The notes under the pieces: generated by a model
Told to the model about the DNA's origin: nothing
The model's database searches: none
What the model saw: the letters and a program-made list of their open reading frames with translations, nothing else
Assembly: GCA_026625625.1 (NCBI GenBank)
Contig: CP113055.1
Coordinates: 2,110,501 to 2,174,500 of the forward strand
From: Blastomonas sp. SL216
GTDB taxonomy: Bacteria; Pseudomonadota; Alphaproteobacteria; Sphingomonadales; Sphingomonadaceae
Reading direction: 5' to 3'
Length of the DNA: 64,000 nucleotides
Shown here: positions 7,957 through 16,212 of the stretch, in pieces
Numbering within the stretch: the stretch's first letter is position 1
How the letters are laid out: the number at the start of each line of letters is the position of its first letter
Program-made: the position numbers and the translations under genes

Positions 7957-9333
7957 ATGACCACAACCGCCATTTTCTTCCTGATCGCAGGGCTTGGCCT
8001 CATCACCTGGGTGTTCGCGCGTGCCCGCGCCGGACGCTTCATCCAGCAGGGCGCGGCCAGCGTGCATTCGCTGCCCAGCTATCATGGCTGGTACGCCGCG
8101 ATGTGGGCGATCGTGCCTGCCATCCTGTTCGTGCTGGTCTGGAGCACCATCGCCCCTGCCCTGGGCAGCTATCAGGTCCTGGAAAGCCCGCTTGCCGCGC
8201 AGCTGCCGAACGACGCGTTCGAGCGTGCGGCCATCCTGTCCGAAGCGCGCGCGCTGTCGCACAATCCCGATCTCAAGGTGTTCAACGACGCTGCGACCCA
8301 GCTGGCGCCGCTTTATGCCGCCGCCGACCGCAAATATGCGCTGATCGGCGCGCTCGCCGCGTTCCTGCTGTGCTTTGCCGGCGGGGCCTATGCCTTCACC
8401 CGCATCCGCCCCGATTTTCGCGCGCGCACCCAGGTGGAGCGCACGGTGATGCTGGGCCTGCTGCTCGCCTCGCTGATCGCGATCCTGGCGACACTGGGCA
8501 TCGTCGCGTCGCTGATCTTCGAGACGGTGCGCTTTTTCGGCATGGTCTCGCCGTTCGAATTCCTGTTCGGGCTGGATTGGAACCCGTCGGACAAGCTGGT
8601 CGATGGCCAGGCGACCGGGTTCGGCGCGGTGCCGCTGTTCTGGGGCACGGTGTTTATCGGTGCGATCATCGCCATGCTGGTCGCCATCCCGCTCGGGCTG
8701 ATGAGCGCGGTCTACCTTACCCAATATGCCAGCAGCACGGTGCGCAAGTGGATGAAGCCGATCCTCGAGATCCTCGCCGGCGTTCCGACAGTGGTCTATG
8801 GCTATTTCGCCGCGCTGACCGTCGCACCCGCGCTGCGCAGCTTTGCCGTGGCGATCGGCATCACCGATGCCTCATCCGAATCCGCACTGGCTGCAGGCCT
8901 GGTGATGGGCGTGATGATCATCCCGTTCGTCTCCTCGATGGCCGATGACAGCATCGCCGCCGTGCCCGCCAGCATGCGCGACGGATCGCTGGCCATGGGT
9001 GCGACCAAGAGCGAGACGATCAAGCAGGTGCTAATCCCCGCAGCGCTGCCCGGCGTGGTCGGCGGCGTGCTGCTCGCGGTCAGCCGCGCGATCGGCGAGA
9101 CGATGATCGTGGTGATGGCTGCAGGCCTGGCCGCGAACCTGACCGCCAATCCGTTCGCCAGTGTCACCACCGTGACCACCCAGATCGTGCAGCTGCTGAC
9201 CGGCGATACCGATTTCGACAGCCCGATGACGCTGGCCGCCTTTGCGCTGGGCCTGACGCTGTTCGTGGTCACGCTGCTGCTCAACATCGTCGCGCTGCAG
9301 ATCGTCAAGAGATACCGGGAAGCTTATGACTGA
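7957..9333 (+). CDS. pstC: Phosphate ABC transporter permease PstC
   Basis: Inner-membrane permease of the Pst system, 458 aa, longer than the roughly 320-aa E. coli protein because of an N-terminal extension with extra hydrophobic segments (about residues 1-25, 50-70 and 128-150). The conserved permease core is C-terminal: FWGTVFIGAIIAMLVAIPLGLMSAVY, then EILAGVPTVVYGYF and the EAA loop with GATKSETIKQVLIPAALPGVVGG. It starts 8 bp after pstS and its end overlaps pstA by 8 bp, so it is translated from the same mRNA. The extended form is typical of alphaproteobacterial PstC. Confidence 0.93.
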   Translation: MTTTAIFFLIAGLGLITWVFARARAGRFIQQGAASVHSLPSYHGWYAAMWAIVPAILFVLVWSTIAPALGSYQVLESPLAAQLPNDAFERAAILSEARALSHNPDLKVFNDAATQLAPLYAAADRKYALIGALAAFLLCFAGGAYAFTRIRPDFRARTQVERTVMLGLLLASLIAILATLGIVASLIFETVRFFGMVSPFEFLFGLDWNPSDKLVDGQATGFGAVPLFWGTVFIGAIIAMLVAIPLGLMSAVYLTQYASSTVRKWMKPILEILAGVPTVVYGYFAALTVAPALRSFAVAIGITDASSESALAAGLVMGVMIIPFVSSMADDSIAAVPASMRDGSLAMGATKSETIKQVLIPAALPGVVGGVLLAVSRAIGETMIVVMAAGLAANLTANPFASVTTVTTQIVQLLTGDTDFDSPMTLAAFALGLTLFVVTLLLNIVALQIVKRYREAYD

Positions 9334-10621
9334 GGCCGCCATCATGTCCGCAACGCACCAGCCCCCCGCATCGTCGTCGCGCAAGACCGACTGGATGGGC
9401 GATGTGATGCAGAAGCGCATCGCGCGTCGCTATGCCGCCGAACGCCGGTTCAAGTTCATGGGCCTGGCCGCCGTCGCGCTGTCGTCGCTGTTCCTCGCCT
9501 TCCTGCTGGTCGTCATGATCGGCAACGGGGCCAAGGGCTTTATCAGCACCGAGGCGACGCTGACCGTCGATCTGCCCGCCGCCACCGGCAGCATCTCGCC
9601 CGACCAGCTGACCCAGCCGCGGCTGTCTGCGACCATGGCCTCGATCGACGTCCGCCGCATTTTCGACAATGCCGTGCAGGCCCAATATGGCGAGGATGGC
9701 GCGCGCTATTTCGCCAGCACCGCCTGGACCGCGCTGCGCGACCAGCTGGTCGAGAATCCCAATCTGGTGATGGGCAAGACCAGCTTCTGGCTGCCCACGT
9801 CCAGCGATATCGACCGCGCCGCCAAGGACCGCTCGACGCCCGAGGCAGAGGCCGATTATGCCATGCTGACCAAGGCAGGCGAGGTGCGCCAGAGCTTCAA
9901 CTGGCAGTTCCTGACCGGATCCGACGGCACCGATCCGGCGCGCGTCGGCATCTGGGGTGCGCTGAAAGGCTCGCTCATCACGATGGTGGTGACGCTGTTC
10001 CTCGCCTTCCCGGTCGGCGTGCTGTCGGCAGTGTATCTTGAGGAATATGCCCCCAAGAACCGCTTCACCGATCTGATCGAGGTGTCGATCAACAACCTGG
10101 CGGCTGTCCCGTCGATCATCTTCGGCCTGCTGGGTCTGGCGGTGTTCCTGCAGTTCTTCTCGATGCCGCGCTCGGCAGCGCTGGTCGGCGGCCTGACGCT
10201 GGCGCTGATGACCATGCCGGTGATCGTGATCGCTGCCCGCAATGCCATCAAGGCGGTGCCGCCCTCGATCCGCGAGGCTGCGATGGGCGTGGGGGCCAGC
10301 CCGATCCAGGTGGTGTTCCACCATGTTCTGCCGCTCGCCATTCCCGGCATCATGACCGGAACGATCATCGGCATGGCGCGCGCGCTGGGCGAAACCGCGC
10401 CGCTGCTGATGATCGGCATGCGCGCCTTCACCACCACCCCGCCCGATGGCCTGACCGATCCGGCCACGGTGCTGCCGGTGCAGATCTTCCTGTGGTCGGA
10501 CGAGGTCAATCGCGGCTTTGTGGAGAAGACCTCCGCCGCGATCATCGTTCTGCTCGTCTTCCTGCTCACCATGAATGCGATTGCCGTCTATCTGCGCAAC
10601 CGCTTCGAAACGCGATGGTAA
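9326..10621 (+). CDS. pstA: Phosphate ABC transporter permease PstA (with DUF3333-type N-terminal region)
   Basis: Second inner-membrane permease of the Pst importer, 431 aa. A hydrophobic segment near residues 45-65 is followed by a soluble region of about 150 residues ([32 protein letters not shown]) that matches the DUF3333 extension found in many alphaproteobacterial PstA proteins. The permease core follows, with [48 protein letters not shown] and the EAA loop [21 protein letters not shown]. The start at 9326 overlaps pstC; ATG 9344 (MSATHQ) is an alternative start. Confidence 0.93.
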   Translation: MTEAAIMSATHQPPASSSRKTDWMGDVMQKRIARRYAAERRFKFMGLAAVALSSLFLAFLLVVMIGNGAKGFISTEATLTVDLPAATGSISPDQLTQPRLSATMASIDVRRIFDNAVQAQYGEDGARYFASTAWTALRDQLVENPNLVMGKTSFWLPTSSDIDRAAKDRSTPEAEADYAMLTKAGEVRQSFNWQFLTGSDGTDPARVGIWGALKGSLITMVVTLFLAFPVGVLSAVYLEEYAPKNRFTDLIEVSINNLAAVPSIIFGLLGLAVFLQFFSMPRSAALVGGLTLALMTMPVIVIAARNAIKAVPPSIREAAMGVGASPIQVVFHHVLPLAIPGIMTGTIIGMARALGETAPLLMIGMRAFTTTPPDGLTDPATVLPVQIFLWSDEVNRGFVEKTSAAIIVLLVFLLTMNAIAVYLRNRFETRW

Positions 10622-10629
10622 CCCGATCC

Positions 10630-11415
10630 ATGCTCGACAATATGGCCACCACCAGCACCAAGCCGAAGATGTCCGCGCGCGACGTCAAGGTGTTCTATGG
10701 CGAAAAGCAGGCGATCAAGGGCGTGTCGATCGATATCGACATGGACAATGTGGTCGCGTTCATCGGTCCTTCGGGCTGCGGCAAGTCGACCTTCCTGCGA
10801 ACGCTGAACCGCATGAACGACACCATCCCCATCGCGCGGGTGGAAGGCGACATCACGCTGGACGGAGAGAATATCTATTCGAGCAGCATGGACGTGGTGC
10901 AGCTGCGCGCCCGCGTCGGCATGGTGTTCCAGAAGCCCAACCCCTTCCCCAAATCGATCTATGACAATGTCGCCTATGGCCCGCGCATCCATGGCCTGGC
11001 CCCCAACAAGGCGGAGCTCGACCAGATTGTCGAGAATTCGCTGGTGCGCGCAGGCCTGTGGAGCGAGGTGAAGGACCGGCTCGCCGATAGCGGCACCGCG
11101 CTTTCTGGCGGCCAGCAGCAGCGGCTGTGCATCGCCCGCGCCATCGCGGTCGATCCCGAGGTCATCCTGATGGACGAGCCCTGCTCGGCGCTCGACCCGA
11201 TTGCCACCGCCAAGATCGAGGAACTGATCCACGAGCTGCGTGGCCGCTATGCCATCGTCATCGTCACGCACAACATGCAGCAGGCCGCGCGCGTCTCGCA
11301 AAAGACCGCGTTCTTCCACCTGGGAACAATGGTGGAATATGGCGACACTTCGGATATCTTCACCAACCCGCGCGAGGAACGGACGCGGGATTATATCACT
11401 GGCCGTTATGGCTGA
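10630..11415 (+). CDS. pstB: Phosphate ABC transporter ATP-binding protein PstB
   Basis: ATPase of the Pst importer, 261 aa, the usual PstB length. Walker A is GPSGCGKST, the Q-loop is in [17 protein letters not shown], the ABC signature is LSGGQQQRL, Walker B is [13 protein letters not shown] and the switch histidine is in [10 protein letters not shown]. The family-specific segment [16 protein letters not shown] is present. The start is ATG 10630, 8 bp after the pstA stop. An imperfectly spaced longer frame runs into pstA and was not used. A hairpin follows the gene before phoU, which may set the relative amounts of transporter and PhoU. Confidence 0.96.
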   Translation: MLDNMATTSTKPKMSARDVKVFYGEKQAIKGVSIDIDMDNVVAFIGPSGCGKSTFLRTLNRMNDTIPIARVEGDITLDGENIYSSSMDVVQLRARVGMVFQKPNPFPKSIYDNVAYGPRIHGLAPNKAELDQIVENSLVRAGLWSEVKDRLADSGTALSGGQQQRLCIARAIAVDPEVILMDEPCSALDPIATAKIEELIHELRGRYAIVIVTHNMQQAARVSQKTAFFHLGTMVEYGDTSDIFTNPREERTRDYITGRYG

Positions 11416-11437
11416 CGCACCACATGCTTAAGCGACG

Positions 11438-11478
11438 GGGCCTGGCACCACGGGGATAAGGGCAGCCCCGCCAGGCCC
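11438..11478 (+). other. Intergenic hairpin between pstB and phoU
   Basis: A perfect 9-bp stem (GGGCCTGGC at 11438-11446, GCCAGGCCC at 11470-11478) closes a 23-base loop. No run of T follows, so it is not a usual intrinsic terminator. It could act in mRNA processing or stability, protecting the upstream pst message. phoU begins 26 bases later. Confidence 0.45.
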
Positions 11479-11504
11479 GGCATCGCGATGAACTGGAAAA
11501 CTTG

Positions 11505-12215
11505 ATGAACCATAGCCTCAACGAACACACTCTGAAGGCCTTTGACGGCGACCTGATCACTCTGCGCGGCCTCATCGCGGAGATCGGCGGGCGCGCGGAA
11601 AAGGCGGTGGAAGGCGCGATGGCGGCGCTGGCCAATAACGATCACGATCTCGCGCGCCAGGTGATCGAGGGCGACAAGCGCATCGATGCGCTGGAAGAGC
11701 AGATCGACCGCATGGTGATCCAGACCATCGCGCTGCGCGCGCCGATGGCCGATGATCTGCGCGAACTGGTCGCGGCGCTCAAGATCTCGGGCGTGGTCGA
11801 GCGCATCGGCGATTATGCCAAGAACATCGCCAAGCGCGTGCTGCTGATCGACCCTTCGCAACAGATCGATGCCGCGCGGCTGCTACCCGCCATGGCCGAT
11901 GCGACGCGCCAGCTGGTCGACGATGCCTTTACCGCCTTTGCCAAGCGCGATGCGGACCTGGCAGTCGCGGTGTGCGCGCAGGACAAGACCGTTGACGATT
12001 TCTACAACAGCATCTTCCGCGCGCTGATCGCGCACATGATCGCCAATCCCGAACATGTCGGCGCGGGCACGCACCTGCTGTTCATCGCCAAGAATCTGGA
12101 GCGCATCGGCGACCACGCCACCAATGTCTCCGAAATGGTTTACTTCGCCGTCACGGGTCATTCGATGAACGAGCGCGAGCGCGGCGATGACGCGCTGGCG
12201 CCCGGCAGCGATTGA
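11505..12215 (+). CDS. phoU: Phosphate signalling complex protein PhoU
   Basis: Cytoplasmic regulator of 236 aa that links the Pst transporter to PhoR and keeps the regulon off in phosphate excess. The two PhoU helical repeats are visible, each with an E/DxxxD metal-binding motif: the first around ALEEQIDRMVIQTIALRAPMADDLR, the second around ERIGDHATNVSEMVYF near the C terminus. The segment LVAALKISGVVERIGDYAKNIAKR is characteristic. The start is ATG 11505 with GGAA seven bases upstream; an in-frame TTG lies directly before it. It sits between pstB and phoB in the same direction. Confidence 0.95.
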   Translation: MNHSLNEHTLKAFDGDLITLRGLIAEIGGRAEKAVEGAMAALANNDHDLARQVIEGDKRIDALEEQIDRMVIQTIALRAPMADDLRELVAALKISGVVERIGDYAKNIAKRVLLIDPSQQIDAARLLPAMADATRQLVDDAFTAFAKRDADLAVAVCAQDKTVDDFYNSIFRALIAHMIANPEHVGAGTHLLFIAKNLERIGDHATNVSEMVYFAVTGHSMNERERGDDALAPGSD

Positions 12216-12248
12216 TCCGGACGTTTTTTTGGAACGGAAAGCACGACG

Positions 12249-12944
12249 ATGACCACCCCGCATCTGCTTCTGGTTGAGGACGACATGGCACTGGCCGAGC
12301 TGGTGTCCTGGCATTTCGACAAACAGGGCTTCCGCGTCAGCCAGACCGCCGATGGCGAGGAAGCGATGCTGATCGCGCGCGAGGAACGGCCCGATATCGT
12401 GCTGCTCGACTGGATGATCGAGAACCTGTCGGGCATCGAGGTCTGCCGCCGCCTGCGCCGCGACAACGATACCTCGAACATCCCGATCATCATGATGTCG
12501 GCGCGCGGCGAAGAGGAAGACCGCGTGCGCGGGCTCGACATCGGCGCCGACGATTATGTCACCAAGCCGTTTTCCCCGCGCGAACTGATCGCGCGGGTCA
12601 ACGCGGTGCTGCGCCGCGTGCGCCCGGCGCTGGCAGGCGAGGCGCTGAGCTTTGCCGATATCGAGATGGATACCGTGGGCTACAAGGTGAAGCGCGCCGG
12701 GCAGACCATTCCGCTCGGCCCCACCGAATTCCGCCTGCTGCGCCATTTCCTCGAGCATCCCGGCTGGGTGTTCTCGCGCGAGCGGCTGCTCGACAGTGTC
12801 TGGGGGCATGACAGCGATATCGAGATTCGCACCGTCGATGTGCATATCCGCAGGCTTCGCAAGGCGCTCAACGCCAATGGCCAGCCCGATATCATCCGCA
12901 CCGTGCGCTCTGCCGGATATGCGCTGGACAGCGAACTGGCCTGA
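12249..12944 (+). CDS. phoB: Phosphate regulon response regulator PhoB
   Basis: OmpR/PhoB-class transcription activator, 231 aa. The receiver domain has the acidic pair (VEDDMAL, residues 9-12), phosphorylation site Asp54 in VLLDWMIENLSG and Lys106 in DYVTKPFSPREL. The winged-helix domain occupies about 130-231, with the recognition region IEIRTVDVHIRRLRKALN. The closing GYALDSELA is typical of the family. It lies 33 bp after phoU. The expected targets are Pho boxes like the one before pstS, giving positive autoregulation of the cluster. Confidence 0.95.
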   Translation: MTTPHLLLVEDDMALAELVSWHFDKQGFRVSQTADGEEAMLIAREERPDIVLLDWMIENLSGIEVCRRLRRDNDTSNIPIIMMSARGEEEDRVRGLDIGADDYVTKPFSPRELIARVNAVLRRVRPALAGEALSFADIEMDTVGYKVKRAGQTIPLGPTEFRLLRHFLEHPGWVFSRERLLDSVWGHDSDIEIRTVDVHIRRLRKALNANGQPDIIRTVRSAGYALDSELA

Positions 12945-12964
12945 TCGCCGTAACGTCACCCGTG

Positions 12965-13013
12965 CTTTACGGGCGCGTAAAGGCAGACGGCATCAGCTTG
13001 GCGCTTGCCAAGC
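12965..13013 (+). other. Two short hairpins after phoB
   Basis: CTTTACG/CGTAAAG (12965-12971 with 12976-12982) and GCTTGGC/GCCAAGC (12996-13002 with 13007-13013, loop GCTT) are perfect 7-bp stems in the 139-bp gap between phoB and the SDR gene. Neither is followed by a T run. They may slow or end transcription of the pho operon, but the evidence is weak. Confidence 0.3.
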
Positions 13014-13083
13014 GCTTCAACATGGCTAAAACCCGCGCCATTCCGGGCGCGTTTGCCGCGCCATCAGCGAGAGGATGCTTGCC

Positions 13084-13980
13084 ATGACCATCAGTTTCAA
13101 GGACCGCGTTGCCATCGTGACCGGCGCAGGCGGAGGCCTGGGCCGTGCCTATGCGCTTGACCTTGCCGCCCGCGGCGCGAAGGTCGTCGTCAACGATCTG
13201 GGTGGTGCCCGCGACGGCACCGGCACATCGGACGCCGCCGCTCAGGTGGTCGAAGAGATCAAGGCTGCTGGCGGCGAAGCCATGGCCAATGGCGGATCGG
13301 TCACCGAGTATGAGCAGATGGTCGAAATGGTCGCCAAGGCCAAGGAAGCCTGGGGCGGCGTGCACGTGCTCATCAACAATGCCGGCATCCTGCGCGACAA
13401 GAGCTTCGCCAAGATGGACCCGGCCGATTTCGATCTGGTGGTCAAGGTTCACCTGCTGGGCTCGGCCAACTGCACCAAGGCGGTGTGGGAAACGATGCGC
13501 GAGCAGAATTACGGCCGCATCCTGATGACCGCGTCGTCGACAGGCCTGTACGGCAATTTCGGCCAGGCCAATTATGGCGCGGCCAAGCTGGGCCTCGCCG
13601 GCCTCACCAAGACGCTGTACCTCGAAGGCGCGAAGAACAACATCAAGGTCAACACGCTGGCACCCGTTGCCGGCACGCGCATGACCGAAGACATCTTCCC
13701 GCCTGAAGCCTTCGCGCAGTTCAAGCCCGAGAATGTCGTGCCTGCTGCCATCTATCTGGTTTCGGAAGACGCACCGACCAACATGATCATCGGCGCAGGC
13801 GCAGGCGCGTTCCACGCAGCCTATGTCACGATGACCCAGGGCGCGGCCCTGCCCGAGGGCGAGCGTACCGCCGAAGGCGTGGCGCGCATCTTCGACAAGA
13901 TCACCGACCGCACCGGCGAGACCGTTCCCCAGTCGGGCAGCGAACAGGCGATGACGATCATGCGCCTGCTGCAGGGCTGA
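13084..13980 (+). CDS. SDR family oxidoreductase, multifunctional-enzyme (HSD17B4-like) type
   Basis: Short-chain dehydrogenase of 298 aa. The Rossmann motif is TGAGGGLGRAYAL (about residues 11-23), the second signature NNAGILRDKSF follows, and the catalytic Ser-Tyr-Lys set is in TASSTGLYGNFGQANYGAAK. The long loop VVNDLGGARDGTGTS and the pattern DPADFDLVVKVHLLG resemble the 3-hydroxyacyl-CoA dehydrogenase domain of peroxisomal-type multifunctional enzymes, so a role in beta-oxidation of acyl-CoA or sterol side chains is plausible. The start was put at ATG 13084 because GAGAGG lies 9-10 bases before it; ATG 13075 overlaps that site. Its substrate is not determined. Confidence 0.85.
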   Translation: MTISFKDRVAIVTGAGGGLGRAYALDLAARGAKVVVNDLGGARDGTGTSDAAAQVVEEIKAAGGEAMANGGSVTEYEQMVEMVAKAKEAWGGVHVLINNAGILRDKSFAKMDPADFDLVVKVHLLGSANCTKAVWETMREQNYGRILMTASSTGLYGNFGQANYGAAKLGLAGLTKTLYLEGAKNNIKVNTLAPVAGTRMTEDIFPPEAFAQFKPENVVPAAIYLVSEDAPTNMIIGAGAGAFHAAYVTMTQGAALPEGERTAEGVARIFDKITDRTGETVPQSGSEQAMTIMRLLQG

Positions 13981-14019
13981 TCTTCGGTCCGATCCAAGGG
14001 CTCTGGACGAAAAGGTTAT

Positions 14020-14106
14020 TTCGTCACCCCCGCGCAGGCGGGGGTCCCGCTTCTGATCGGGCTTGAGCTGCGGCAGCGGGATTCCTGCCTTCGCGGGAAT
14101 GACGAA
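14020..14106. repeat. Palindromic intergenic repeat (type C, TTCGTCA...TGACGAA)
   Basis: An 87-bp inverted-repeat unit between two convergent genes. The ends are TTCGTCA (14020-14026) and TGACGAA (14100-14106). Inside are a CCCCCGC/GCGGGGG hairpin with a 4-base loop, TCCCGCT paired with AGCGGGA, and a TTCC...GGGAA hairpin. This structure is like the widespread short extragenic palindromes with a TCATTCCCGC core. It probably also serves as a transcription barrier between the SDR and serB genes. Confidence 0.8.
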
Positions 14107-14152
14107 GAATAGGGGCGCAGCGAGCGATCGCCGCGCCCTTTTTCGTGAGCGC

Positions 14153-15037
14153 CTATTCGCTCCAATCGCCCCGCGCGATGCCCAGCGCGTGGAGCAGCGC
14201 GGTCCAGTCGCCATGCGCGATATGCGCGTCGGCGGCGGCGATCGCGGCGGGCTTGGCGTGATAGGCGACCCCCGTGCCCGCAGCTTTCAGCATCGGGATG
14301 TCGTTGGCGCCATCGCCCAGCGCGATGACCTGGCTCGCTTCCAGGCCCTGCCCCACCGCCTGTTCCATCAGGATCGTCGCCTTGCGCGCGGCATCGACGA
14401 TCCCGCCTTCGAGCGCGCCGGTCATATGGCCGTGCTCGATCACCAGACGGTTGGCGAACACCGCATTGAAGCCCAGCTCCGCGCCGATCACGTCGGCAAA
14501 GGAATGAAACCCGCCCGACACCAGCACGCAATCCACCCCGCGCGAACGCAGCGTGCGCACCAGCGTGCGCGCGCCGGGCATCGGCTGGATGCGATGGCCC
14601 AGGCAATCACCGATGACATGCTCGCTCAGGCCCTTGAGCAGCGCCACGCGCTCGCGCAACGCCGCCTCGAAATCGAGCTCGCCCTGCATCGCGCGTTCGG
14701 TAATCTCGGCGACCTGCGGCTTGACCCCGGCATAATCGGCCAGTTCGTCGATGCACTCGTTGATGATCATCGTGCTGTCCATGTCGGACACCAGCAGCCG
14801 CGCGGCGCGGGCGGCCTCGTCCAGCACCAGCACATCGGCCTGGCGGCGATAGACGGCCAGCGCGGCATCGCCCGCCGCGCGATCTCCGGCAAAGTGCAGC
14901 TCGCCCACCAGCCCCGGCTCGATCCAGCGCACGGACCCTGGAACCAGCCCTGCCTGATGCAATCTGTCGGCGGCGGCGTTTAGCTCTCCCGCTGGCAAGG
15001 TTTCTGCTGCTATCAGCGTGGCGATGGGCACGAACAT
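14153..15037 (-). CDS. serB: Phosphoserine phosphatase SerB
   Basis: Last step of serine synthesis: hydrolysis of O-phosphoserine. The 294-aa protein has a C-terminal HAD domain with motif [10 protein letters not shown] (catalytic Asp85 and Asp87), [12 protein letters not shown] with the family-specific Glu, motif II in [11 protein letters not shown] and motif III/IV in [14 protein letters not shown]. The region before residue 80 resembles the degenerate ACT-like domain of bacterial SerB. The start is ATG 15037. That codon lies inside the 5' end of the divergent miaA gene, so the two genes overlap head to head by 14 bp or more; no later start would keep the domain intact. Confidence 0.94.
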   Translation of the reverse strand: MFVPIATLIAAETLPAGELNAAADRLHQAGLVPGSVRWIEPGLVGELHFAGDRAAGDAALAVYRRQADVLVLDEAARAARLLVSDMDSTMIINECIDELADYAGVKPQVAEITERAMQGELDFEAALRERVALLKGLSEHVIGDCLGHRIQPMPGARTLVRTLRSRGVDCVLVSGGFHSFADVIGAELGFNAVFANRLVIEHGHMTGALEGGIVDAARKATILMEQAVGQGLEASQVIALGDGANDIPMLKAAGTGVAYHAKPAAIAAADAHIAHGDWTALLHALGIARGDWSE

Positions 15038-15989
15038 TTCCCCTGAGACCACCGGAGACATCCGCCCGGCGCTGGCGCTTATTGCCGGACCTACCGCCAG
15101 CGGCAAGAGCGGATTGGCGGTGCGCTATGCCCAGGGCCTGGCAAGGCGCGGGCAAGAGGCGGTTATCATCAATGCCGACAGCGCGCAGGTCTATGCCGAT
15201 CTTTCGGTCCTTTCCGCCCGTCCGGACGCTGAAGAGATGGGCGAGATCGCGCATCGGCTATTCGGCACGTTCGATGGCGCCCATGCCTGTTCCGCTGCGG
15301 ACTGGGCACAGCAGGCAAAGGCGGAGATTGCCGCAGCGCATGAAGCGGGCGCGCTGCCGATCCTGGTGGGTGGCACAGGCCTGTACCTGCGCACGCTGCT
15401 GGACGGGATTGCGCCGGTCCCGCCGATCGATCCGGATATTCGCGAAACGGTGCGCGCGCTTCCCGTCGCCGAGGCTTATGCGGCACTGCAGAGCGAGGAC
15501 CCGGCGGCAGCAGCGCGGCTCAATGCCGCTGACACCACCCGCGTCGCCCGCGCGCTGGAGGTCGTGCGCTCGACCGGCAAGCCGCTGGGCGAGTGGCAGG
15601 CGCAAAAGCAGGGCGGTATAGGCGAGCACGTGACGCTGCACCCGTTGATCCTGCAGCCTCCGCGCGACTGGCTGCTGGAGCGGTGCGACCGAAGATTCGC
15701 GCAGATGCTGGATCGCGGCGCGGTTGCCGAGGTCGAGGCGCTGCTCACGCGCGGGCTGAACCCCGACCTGCCGGTGATGCGCGCGATCGGCGTGCCCGAA
15801 ATCGCGCGCTGGCTGGGCGGTGCGATCGATCGCGATCAATGCCTGGCCGAAGGGCAGCTGGCGACGCGGCAATATGCCAAGCGGCAATATACCTGGTTCC
15901 GCAACCAGCCGCCGCCGGGCTGGAAACGGTATACGGAAGCATATTCCGATAGCATTGACATAGATTTTGATATTTTATTTCACATTTAG
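15024..15989 (+). CDS. miaA: tRNA dimethylallyltransferase MiaA
   Basis: Transfers a dimethylallyl group to A37 of tRNAs that read UNN codons. The P-loop is [10 protein letters not shown] (residues 21-30), followed by [19 protein letters not shown] with the DSxQ-type catalytic/substrate Asp, [12 protein letters not shown], and the C-terminal [15 protein letters not shown] segment that binds tRNA. It is 321 aa, a normal length. The start is ATG 15024 (GTG 15018 possible), 22 residues before the P-loop. Its first bases overlap serB on the other strand, so each promoter must lie inside the other coding region. Note that position 37 modification also affects translation of Leu, Phe, Ser and Trp codons, of interest given the leader-peptide attenuator of leuA downstream. 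Confidence 0.95.
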   Translation: MGTNISPETTGDIRPALALIAGPTASGKSGLAVRYAQGLARRGQEAVIINADSAQVYADLSVLSARPDAEEMGEIAHRLFGTFDGAHACSAADWAQQAKAEIAAAHEAGALPILVGGTGLYLRTLLDGIAPVPPIDPDIRETVRALPVAEAYAALQSEDPAAAARLNAADTTRVARALEVVRSTGKPLGEWQAQKQGGIGEHVTLHPLILQPPRDWLLERCDRRFAQMLDRGAVAEVEALLTRGLNPDLPVMRAIGVPEIARWLGGAIDRDQCLAEGQLATRQYAKRQYTWFRNQPPPGWKRYTEAYSDSIDIDFDILFHI

Positions 15990-16076
15990 CTGTTGACACG
16001 GCATTTTGTGTCCCATAGAGCGGCCTCGTCAGGCGTTGCTGCCAGCGCCCATGTGACACGTCGCATATTCACCCTG

Positions 16077-16109
16077 CCCGGCGCGGCCAGTCTGCGCCGG
16101 GTGTTTTTT
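16077..16109 (+). terminator. Intrinsic terminator between miaA and ilvB
   Basis: A perfect 8-bp GC-rich stem (CCCGGCGC 16077-16084, GCGCCGGG 16094-16101) with a 9-base loop is followed by TGTTTTTT. It lies 88 bp after the miaA stop and 104 bp before ilvB. It could simply end the miaA transcript, or act as an attenuator for ilvB if transcription starts upstream of it. No branched-chain-amino-acid-rich leader peptide was found in front of it. Confidence 0.8.
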
Positions 16110-16151
16110 CGCCCCGGGCGAAGCATGCGACACCCCCGGCAGCATATGGTT

Positions 16152-16180
16152 TTGCAACATCGGTCCGCTTTGTCTAATCG
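16152..16180 (+). promoter_or_regulatory. Possible promoter of the ilvBNC-bioFDA genes
   Basis: TTGCAA at 16152-16157 and TAATCG at 16175-16180 are separated by 17 bp, as in a vegetative promoter. They lie after the terminator and 32 bp before the ilvB start, whose ribosome site is AGATAAGG around 16197-16204. The match is partial, so the call is tentative. Confidence 0.35.
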
Positions 16181-16212
16181 GGCTCACATTCAATCGAGAT
16201 AAGGCTTTCATC

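Noticed and set aside
12225-12240. A run of seven T after phoU, at first taken for a terminator
   Set aside because: No stable stem lies directly in front of it; only TCCGGA without a loop.
16050-16055. ATG TGA, a minimal start-stop frame just before the ilvB terminator
   Set aside because: Possibly regulatory in principle, but no ribosome site precedes it and no conservation can be judged.
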